Below, one piece after another: positions 1-6,200 of a stretch of 7,493 bases of DNA. The translations under genes and the position numbers were made by a program. Below the pieces are notes generated by a model. The model searched no databases. It had not been told where the DNA came from and saw only the letters and a list, made by a program, of their open reading frames with translations. The number at the start of each line of letters is the position of its first letter. Position 1 is the first letter of the stretch. The DNA lies in the NCBI GenBank assembly GCA_024278415.1, contig JAJRTI010000806.1, positions 1-7,493 of the forward strand, read 5' to 3'. Origin of the DNA: Planctomycetota bacterium. Lineage in GTDB: Bacteria; Planctomycetota; Brocadiia; JAJRTI01.

Positions 1-344
1 ATGGCCATGGTGAGGTCCCAGTCCTTCTCCGGGAAGTCCACGAGCGGATACGCCGGCGCGATGCCGGCGTTGTTCACGAGGATATCCACGCGGCCCAGTT
101 CACGCACGCACGTGTCGACCATGGCCTCGACGCTCGCCTTGCCCGTCACGTCCGTCTTGGCCGCAATGCATGCGCTTCCACTCTCGGCAGCGACATCACT
201 CGCGGCCTTCTGCGCGGCCTCCAGATCGATGTCGGCAATGCAGATGCTGGCGCCATAGGCCGCGAGCTTCTTGGCGATGCCCAGGCCAATGCCTGATGCA
301 CCACCGGTGACAATGGCGGCCTTGCCGTCGAATCGAATATCCAT
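1..344 (-). CDS. Short-chain dehydrogenase/reductase (SDR), N-terminal part only
   Basis: NAD(P)-dependent oxidoreductase of the classical SDR family. The gene runs off the left edge, so only 114 codons of a usual 245-260 are present. The translation starts MDIRFDGKAAIVTGGASGIG. Visible motifs are the cofactor-binding glycine motif G14-x3-G18-x-G20, Asp38 at the end of the second strand (CIADID), Asp65 in KTDV, and the structural N91-N92-A93-G94. An acidic residue at position 38 usually means NAD(H) rather than NADP(H). The catalytic Ser and Tyr-x3-Lys would lie beyond the edge and cannot be checked. The start ATG at 342-344 is supported by a GAGGA ribosome site six bases upstream. The gene lies 41 nt behind the GH42 galactosidase on the same strand, so the two are probably one operon. 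The substrate is unknown; a sugar or sugar-derived alcohol fits the context, by inference only. Confidence 0.93.
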   Translation of the reverse strand, partial: MDIRFDGKAAIVTGGASGIGLGIAKKLAAYGASICIADIDLEAAQKAASDVAAESGSACIAAKTDVTGKASVEAMVDTCVRELGRVDILVNNAGIAPAYPLVDFPEKDWDLTMA

Positions 345-350
345 CTCATG

Positions 351-355
351 TCCTC
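351..355 (-). promoter_or_regulatory. Ribosome binding site of the SDR gene
   Basis: On the minus strand this reads GAGGA, six bases before the ATG at 342-344. It decides the start: another ATG at 347-349 is in a different frame, lies too close to the site, and leads only to a shadow reading frame. Confidence 0.75.
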
Positions 356-385
356 AAGTCAGTCCAAGAGCGTCCCAGCGACAGT

Positions 386-2383
386 TTACGTCTGCTCGAT
401 CGGGTGCTTCAGCAGCAACACGCCGTACGGCTCCAGCGTCCCCGCGCCCGACACGCTCCCGCCGTCGAGCAAGTCGGTGGCCTCGCCATCGATCTCGATC
501 TCGACTGACTCCGGTTGGTGGTTCAAGTAGAAACGGATCTCGTCCTCGCCTGCTTGTCTCCTGACGAGTTCCACGTTTTGCCCGCAGGGCTTCGCGGGTT
601 CGATGCCCGCAGACGCGGCCACGCGGCGAACGAAGTCGGCATAGAAGGCGTCCTCCGGCCAGGTGCCCACGTAGTAGGCATTGCCGAGGCCGAACTTGTT
701 CAGGGTCACGGCCGGCGTCGCCGCGTAGAAGTCCGACTCGTACGCGGCCAACGCCTGCGCGCCCTGCAACTGGATCAGATCGGCCCACACGCGAACGCCG
801 TATGAGGCCTCGCCATCGGCCATGCGAATCGAATTGGCCCCGCTGCCCGGCAGTGCGTCGTATTCGGAGATGAGAACGCCAAAGAGGTCGTCCACGCCCG
901 CCGGCAACGTCTTGTCACTCGCCACGTTGGCGAGGTTCTTGACGAAGCTGCGGAAGGTGGCCACAAGCGTGCCGCCTTTCTTCACAAACTCACGCAGCGC
1001 CTCTCGAGTGGGGTCGTCCGTGAGATAGAGGGTTGGCGCGATCACCAGCTTATACCCCTGAAGCGAAGCGCCTGGGCGCACGATATCCACCCCCACGCCC
1101 ATGCTGTGCAGCGTGTCGTAGTAGCGCCGGAAGTGGGTCCAATAGTTGAACGCGGCGCTGTGCGGCTGGAGTTGATGAGCCCAGTGCACGTAGTAGCCCA
1201 TGAGCATCGCGACCGGGTTCACGCTCTTGGCGCCGCGGAGCGCGTCGCCGATCCGAGCCAGCTCGCGGCCCACCCGCGCCACTTCCTCGTAGCGACGGCT
1301 CGGCACGCCGTCGTGGTTCAGGATGCCGTGCCAGTACTCCTCTGTGCCGAACCGGCACGTGCGCCAACGAAAGTACACGACCGCCTCTGCGCCGCGGGCA
1401 ATGGCTTGGTAAGACCACAGCCGAATCTGCCCCGGCCGCGGGGTGGGGCCATTCGTCTGCCAGCCGGTCGCGCCCGCCTGCTCCTCCATGACCCAAAAGT
1501 TCCCGTCCTTCACGCCACGCATCACGTCGTGCGCCAGAGCCACCCGGCACGGGTCTCGGCCGTCACCAGGGTAGTTGTCCCATGACACAAAATCGAGGCC
1601 CTCCGCCAGATCGTAGTAGTCGATCTGGTCGAACAGCCCCATCATGTTATGGGTCACGAAGTGGCTTGGGCACATCCGGCGGATGATGTCCGCCTGGAAA
1701 CGCTGGTACTCGACCTGGCTGTCGGAGCTAAACCGGTAGAAGTCGAGCATGAGCGAGGGATTGTGCGACCGATTGTCGCCGTGGATCGTGTTCCACGGCA
1801 GCGGAATCTGGTGCCACTCGTTGTACTCTTGGCTCCAGAAGATCGTGCCCCACTCCTCGTTCAGGCGCGCGAGGTCGCGGTAGCGCCGGCGCAGCCAGGC
1901 GCGAAACCCGTTGGCGCAGTCGTTGCAATAGCACCGTGCGGTGTCGTGGCAGCCGAACTCGTTGTCGATCTGCCACCCGATCACGTGCGGGTTATCTTTG
2001 AACGCGTCGCAGAGCGCGGTCACGATGCGCCGGGTGTATTTCTTGTATGGCGAGTTGTTGACGCAGTAGTGCCGCCGCGCGCCGAACGACTTCGGCAGCC
2101 GGTCAGGCCCCACCGGCAAGATGCTCGGATGGCGCTCGATGAGCCAGGCCGGCGGGGCCGCGGTGGGCGTACACAACACACTCTTGATCCCGTACTTGCC
2201 CAGCACGCTCACCGCGCGCTGAAGCCAGTCGAAGCGGTGCCGCTCGCGCTTGGGCTCCATGCGGCACCACGCGAACTCGCCCATGCGCGCGACGGTGACC
2301 CCCGCGTCCTTCATGAGCTGGGCATCCGTCTCCCAGCGGTCCTCGGGCCAGTGCTCAGGGTAATACGCGACACCTAGATGCAT
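386..2383 (-). CDS. Glycoside hydrolase family 42 beta-galactosidase
   Basis: Hydrolyses terminal beta-D-galactosyl bonds with retention of configuration. It has 665 residues, a normal GH42 length, and no signal peptide, so it is probably cytoplasmic. The N-terminal TIM barrel (about 1-385) opens with MHLGVAYYPEHWPED. It carries the acid/base Glu142 in WQIDNEFG and the nucleophile Glu300 in FWVMEEQAG. Cys107, Cys151, Cys153 and Cys156 (HYC and CYCNDC) match in spacing the zinc-site cysteines known in the Thermus A4 enzyme, shifted by one residue. A beta-galactosidase trimerisation-type domain follows (about 390-600, from PVAMLMGYYVHW), then a small C-terminal beta domain (about 605-665). The frame is open upstream to 2665, but ATG 2381-2383 is chosen because the family homology begins exactly there and a promoter lies inside the upstream extension. 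No clear Shine-Dalgarno sequence precedes this ATG. The SDR gene follows 41 nt downstream. True substrates could be galactosides from plant or algal polymers rather than lactose. Confidence 0.95.
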   Translation of the reverse strand: MHLGVAYYPEHWPEDRWETDAQLMKDAGVTVARMGEFAWCRMEPKRERHRFDWLQRAVSVLGKYGIKSVLCTPTAAPPAWLIERHPSILPVGPDRLPKSFGARRHYCVNNSPYKKYTRRIVTALCDAFKDNPHVIGWQIDNEFGCHDTARCYCNDCANGFRAWLRRRYRDLARLNEEWGTIFWSQEYNEWHQIPLPWNTIHGDNRSHNPSLMLDFYRFSSDSQVEYQRFQADIIRRMCPSHFVTHNMMGLFDQIDYYDLAEGLDFVSWDNYPGDGRDPCRVALAHDVMRGVKDGNFWVMEEQAGATGWQTNGPTPRPGQIRLWSYQAIARGAEAVVYFRWRTCRFGTEEYWHGILNHDGVPSRRYEEVARVGRELARIGDALRGAKSVNPVAMLMGYYVHWAHQLQPHSAAFNYWTHFRRYYDTLHSMGVGVDIVRPGASLQGYKLVIAPTLYLTDDPTREALREFVKKGGTLVATFRSFVKNLANVASDKTLPAGVDDLFGVLISEYDALPGSGANSIRMADGEASYGVRVWADLIQLQGAQALAAYESDFYAATPAVTLNKFGLGNAYYVGTWPEDAFYADFVRRVAASAGIEPAKPCGQNVELVRRQAGEDEIRFYLNHQPESVEIEIDGEATDLLDGGSVSGAGTLEPYGVLLLKHPIEQT

Positions 2384-2513
2384 CGTTGGCTCGGTGGAAT
2401 CCGGGGGGTTGGGACAACAGCAGGCGCGGCCATGCGCGGGGCCCTTTGTGTGCCCCCAAACCAGGCCGCATGGGCAGCCCACGGCGCCCATCATCGCCTT
2501 GGCGACATGATTG
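2384..2513 (-). other. Probable untranslated leader of the galactosidase mRNA
   Basis: About 130 nt separate the predicted transcription start (near 2513) from the galactosidase ATG. The frame through it is open, but its translation (CPCGLVWGH, ACCCPNPPD) is rich in Cys and Pro and looks like no GH42 extension. The leader can fold: GGGGC at 2438-2442 pairs with GCCCC at 2452-2456. This sits inside an outer stem of GCGGCC at 2426-2431 with GGCCGC at 2464-2469. No Shine-Dalgarno sequence is visible just before the ATG. I do not recognise a known riboswitch class here. A regulatory role is inference from its length and foldability. Confidence 0.45.
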
Positions 2514-2519
2514 AGCGCC

Positions 2520-2548
2520 ATTATACGAGCCCCCCGACACGAGTTCAA
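2520..2548 (-). promoter_or_regulatory. Sigma70-type promoter for the galactosidase-SDR unit
   Basis: On the minus strand there is a perfect -10 TATAAT (2520-2525), a spacer of exactly 17 bases (2526-2542) and a -35 TTGAAC (2543-2548, four of six consensus bases). Predicted transcription starts near 2513. The GC-rich surroundings make a chance perfect -10 at the optimal spacing less likely. A -35 box of only four of six bases could indicate a promoter needing an activator, but no operator palindrome is visible beside it. Confidence 0.72.
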
Positions 2549-2590
2549 GGGCCACAAGCTTCGAGCGCGCCGCGCAGGCCGCCATCGCGG

Positions 2591-2619
2591 TGGACACCCG
2601 CGCACCACGCCACTATAAT
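2591..2619 (+). promoter_or_regulatory. Sigma70-type promoter for the DUF3467 gene
   Basis: There is a -35 TGGACA (2591-2596, five of six consensus bases), a spacer of exactly 17 bases and a perfect -10 TATAAT (2614-2619). Predicted transcription starts near 2626, giving a 5' leader of about 60 nt. It is back to back with the galactosidase promoter, with the two -35 boxes 42 bp apart, so one bound protein could touch both. This is the best promoter match I found in the window. Confidence 0.78.
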
Positions 2620-2677
2620 GCCATCCACCGGCTGATTCCAAGCGCACGAGCCCAGGCCGCACCACGCGGCGCAGATT

Positions 2678-2682
2678 AGGAG
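2678..2682 (+). promoter_or_regulatory. Ribosome binding site of the DUF3467 gene
   Basis: AGGAG lies six bases before the ATG at 2689. This is a strong Shine-Dalgarno match at near-ideal spacing and fixes the start of the small gene. Confidence 0.85.
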
Positions 2683-2688
2683 ACCACC

Positions 2689-3060
2689 ATGGCCGACGAG
2701 AGCAACGAGAACGTCCTCAACATGCCTAACGCCCAGGCCAATGCCGCGCCCGGCGCGCAGGCGGACGGGGAGCAGGAAGAGGTGAGCATTGAACGCGTCC
2801 AGACGACGGACTTCCGAGAGGTATTCTCTAACATCTTCTTCGTGGGCGGCACCATGGAAGAGGTCGCGGTCGAGTTCGGCAACCTCGTGCCACTCGAAGG
2901 CAACCGCGTGCGCTGCAACACGCGCGTGTACATGAGCTACTACGCGGCCAAGCGCCTCTCAGCCGCGCTCGCCAACACGGTGCAGCAATACGAAGCTCAG
3001 TGCGGCGTACTCGAAGTCGACCTTGAGAAACGCATGGCCCAAGGCGGCACACCCTCCTAG
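2689..3060 (+). CDS. DUF3467 domain-containing protein
   Basis: Small soluble protein of 123 residues with no signal peptide or membrane segment. The first 35 or so residues are acidic and Ala/Asn/Gln-rich, probably disordered (MADESNENVLNMPNAQANAA). The DUF3467 fold occupies about residues 38-110. Its family hallmarks are a TTDFREVFSNIFFVGGT strand, the EVAVEFGNLVP strand, a central VYMSYYAAKRLSAAL segment at the usual 'MSPxxAKxL' position, and an ending like QYEAQCGVLE, where family members typically read 'YExxFG.I'. The molecular function of DUF3467 proteins is not established, and I do not assign one. It has its own promoter and strong ribosome site and is transcribed away from the galactosidase. 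The next gene downstream starts 176 nt later, on the same strand. Confidence 0.85.
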   Translation: MADESNENVLNMPNAQANAAPGAQADGEQEEVSIERVQTTDFREVFSNIFFVGGTMEEVAVEFGNLVPLEGNRVRCNTRVYMSYYAAKRLSAALANTVQQYEAQCGVLEVDLEKRMAQGGTPS

Positions 3061-3117
3061 CACTTCCCAGGACCGCCGGCCGCCGGTCGTCGAGCGTGCG
3101 CTCGTCGCTCGTGGTTC

Positions 3118-3139
3118 CGTGGCTGCGTCTGCGGCCACG
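3118..3139 (+). terminator. Hairpin after the DUF3467 gene, possible weak terminator
   Basis: CGTGGCTGC pairs with GCGGCCACG around a GTCT loop, giving nine pairs including one T-G wobble. There is no T tract after it, so it is not a standard intrinsic terminator. It could reduce read-through, protect the 3' end of the upstream mRNA, or be structural coincidence in GC-rich DNA. Confidence 0.3.
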
Positions 3140-3182
3140 AGTGCAACCTCACGACGAACCTGCTCTTCCACCCGCGGTCGCT

Positions 3183-3195
3183 TGCCAGGCTGGCA
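3183..3195. promoter_or_regulatory. Perfect palindrome upstream of the exported cytochrome-like gene
   Basis: TGCCAG-G-CTGGCA has two six-base arms around one central base, and ends 41 bases before the ATG at 3237. Its position and symmetry suit an operator for a dimeric regulator (it also has the T-N11-A form seen in LysR-type sites), but no regulator gene is present and it is a single copy. Confidence 0.25.
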
Positions 3196-3236
3196 GCCGA
3201 TCTGCTGCGGCCGCGCTCTTGTGCCGGTAACGTCTG

Positions 3237-6200
3237 ATGCGATCCATCTGCGCCTTCACGGTCCTGCTCGCCGCGGCCGCACACGCCGCGCCCATCGGCA
3301 CAACGCCCGACATGTCGAAGGCGACGTGGATCTGGTCGTCGTCCAAGGGCATCGCCGGCGGAGGCGCGGTCAACTTCTTCCGCCGCTCGCTCGACCTCGA
3401 CGCGCAGCCCGCCGAGGCCACCATCTGCATCACCGCAGACAATGGGTACGAACTCTACGTCAACGGCCAACGCATCGGAGCCGAACTCGGCTACAGCAAG
3501 CGCGCCTGGGGCACGGTCGAACGCTTCCGCGTCGAGCCGTACATGACGCTGGGCAGGAACGTCATCGCCATCCGAGGCGAATCGCTTGGGGGCAGCGCGG
3601 GCGTCGTCGCGGCCATTCACGTGCGATGCCAAGACGGCACCACGCTGGACGTCGTCACCGACGCCTCTTGGCTCGCGGCCCGATCCCCCAAAGGCAAGTG
3701 GGCCTCGCTCGACTACGACGACTCCGCGTGGAAGCCAGCCGCGGCCATCACGCGCATGGGCGGCCGGCCCTGGGGCATGCTCACGCCACCCAACAAGCTG
3801 ACCGATGCCAAGAAACTCGTCGTCGACAACAGCCGACCAGGCCAAATCAGCCCCCAACTCGTGGGCAAGCTCGTGCCCCCGGGCGAGGGCTTCGAATGGC
3901 CGCGTGCAGTCGTGTTCCTCAAAGGCAAGGTGTCCAAGCGCCACCACTTCGCGTTCCAGTACCGTCTGCCCAACGGCCGGCGCAAAGCCGTCTCTACGCG
4001 CGCCTACCCGGAGAACGACGTGTCCGCGCCATCTGTGGTCGGCCGGCAGATGTACGCACTCGCGCCAGCCAAGCCCGGCGCGAAGCCGAAGCTGCTGCTC
4101 GACGCCGGCAAGGGCACCATCGGCTCACCAAGCGTGTCGTACGACGGCAAGACTCTCTACTTCTCCATGGCGCCGGAGGGCGACGGCTTCTACCACCTGT
4201 ATCGCATGCCGGCTGACGGCGGCCAGCCCGTCGCGCTCACGGCCGGCCCCTTCCACGACTACGACCCCGAACCCCTGCCCGACGGCCGCATCGCGTTCAG
4301 TTCCACGCGCATCGGCAGCCGCGAGGAGTACCACGGCAGCCTCGCGTCATGCCTCTTCGCCATGAACGCGGACGGCTCCAACATCCAACCGCTCACGTAC
4401 CACATCGTGGCCGACCGCGAGCCCCGCGTGCTCGCGAACGGCGCGCTCGTCGCAGTCCGCTCGGACAACTTCCTCGAACGCGCCAAGGTCGAGACGCGGC
4501 TGCACCAGATGCGCATGGACGCGACGGATGGCGTTACGCTCATGGGCAACGACCGGCAGCCGCTCACGTACAACCGCGGCTATGCCATGGGCCAGCGCAT
4601 GCGGCCCGGCCTTCTGCGCGCGCACGGGTTCGGCAGCACCGCGCCCCTGCCCGACGGCCGCGTGGCCGCGCTGTCCGCGGAAGGGCTCGTGCTCTCTGAC
4701 AGCGCCCGCGGGGAGGGCCGGCCCATCAAGACGAGCGCGGCGCTCTTCGACGTGTCCCCCCTGCCCGACGGTCGCCTCCTCGCCACGACGCTCGACCGCA
4801 AGTGGCTCGCGGTGGTCGACCTGGCCACTGGCAACGTGGTCGGCTTCCACAACTCCCAGCGCGGCGACGTCCACTCGCCGGTCTTCCTCGGCCCGCGGCG
4901 CAAGCCGGCACAGATGCCGGCCTCCAAGCCCAAGCCGCGCACGCTCGACCGCACCGGCTATCTCTACTGCCAGAACGTCTTCAACACGCGGCACACGCAG
5001 GCCGACGTGAAGCGCATCAAGGCGATCCGCGTCTATGCGGGCCGGCCCCTCGCGCTGCGGCCCGACCACTTCCCCTACACCCACATCGGCGTGGACGCGG
5101 TCGAACTCGGGACCGTCGCGCTCGCGCCGGACGGATCGTTCCACGCGCGCGTGCCGGCCGACCGCGCGCTCGCGTTGCAGGCGGTCGACGCGGAAGGCCG
5201 GCCGGTCATCAATGAGCTATCGTGGATCTACGTGCGCCCCGGCGAGCGCCGCGCCTGCACCGGCTGCCACGCGCCGCGGCCAGACGCGCCCCAGACGACT
5301 TACGCGGGCGCCGCGCTGCGCGCTCGGCCGGCGGACCTGTTGGGCCAAGGCCAACCGCACCGCTTCCGCGGCAACAACGCGGAGATCGGAGGGTTCCTCA
5401 ACCTCCAGATCGAGCGCATGCGCGAGGCCGCGTCCATCGACCTCTACACGCAGGAGTGCATTGCTCCATCCGACACCCCCCTACCGCCCGGCCGGCCCAC
5501 GCTTGTGGCAAGACTCATCGAGCAACTCAAGTCGAGCGACGCCGGCCTGCGCATGAGCGCGGCGCGGCGGTTGGCGATCCTCCACGACCGCGCGGCCGCG
5601 CCGGCACTTGCCGCATTGCTTGCCGACAAGCAACCCGACGTGCGCATCGCGGCCGCGGTCGCGCTGGCCGCATGCGGCACGCGGGAGCAAGTCGCGGCGC
5701 TCGTGAAAGCCCTCGACGATCCGGACGCCTGCGCCGCGCAGAGCGCCCACATGGCGCTCGAACATCTCACCGGCCATTCGGGAGGCCGCAACGCGTTCAC
5801 GAGAAGGGCCAGTGATTGGCCGGCCATCGAACGTCAACTCATTGCGCGCTTGAGAAGCAACGATCCGCAAGCCGCTATCTCCGCGGCGCAGGGGCTTGGG
5901 CACGTCGCCGGCGCGGCCGGCAAGGCCGCGCTGCGAACCTTCGTGGCCAGGGGCGTCGCCGATCCCCAAGGCCGCGCGACGGACCTCCGCGCGCTCATGG
6001 CCGCGACGCGTGCGCTCGGCTACCTCCGCGACCAGGAGGCGGTCGGCCTGCTCACGCGCGTCTTGAAGGGCGACTTGCGCAAGCTCAACCGGCGCACGAC
6101 CTTTGTCGCCGCCACCGCGGCCCAGGCCCTGGGCCGAATCGGCGCGCCCGCGGCCGAGGCCGCGCTCGTCGATGCCTTCACGCGGCTCGCCGACTTCTGG

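Larger units (their letters stand above)
3061..3236 (+). other. Intergenic gap with hairpins, no gene
   Basis: I see no coding region here. Several reading frames pass through, but they are shadows. A run of GC-rich inverted repeats follows the DUF3467 stop: CGAGC/GCTCG at 3091-3104 and the stronger hairpin at 3118-3139. A palindrome at 3183-3195 lies nearer the next gene. No sigma70-like promoter for the gene at 3237 could be found, so that gene may be read through from the DUF3467 promoter or use another sigma factor. Confidence 0.6.

Noticed and set aside
1649..2377. Plus-strand 242-codon frame antisense to the galactosidase barrel
   Set aside because: It lies wholly opposite conserved GH42 catalytic and zinc-site codons and has no recognisable domain.
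2384..2665. Open-frame extension that would make the galactosidase about 94 residues longer at its N-terminus
   Set aside because: GH42 homology starts exactly at MHLGVAYYPEHWP, the extension has no family resemblance, and a good minus-strand promoter (2520-2548) lies inside it.
3057..3947. Minus-strand 296-codon frame antisense to the N-terminal domain of the large protein
   Set aside because: No family motif, no ribosome site, and its composition mirrors the sense gene.
3023..4216. Plus-strand 397-codon frame overlapping the DUF3467 gene and the large exported gene
   Set aside because: It is an Arg/Pro/His-rich shadow translation of GC-rich DNA, starts inside the DUF3467 gene, and conflicts with the clear domains of the frame starting at 3237.
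4347..5144. Minus-strand 265-codon frame antisense to the propeller and haem segment
   Set aside because: The sense strand shows PD40 repeats here; the antisense product is Arg/Glu/Val-rich without motifs.
5256..5270. Calling the large protein a true hydrazine synthase subunit
   Set aside because: There is only one CxxCH, the recalled ligating tyrosine position is proline, the chain is fused to HEAT repeats, and no beta/gamma subunit genes are nearby.
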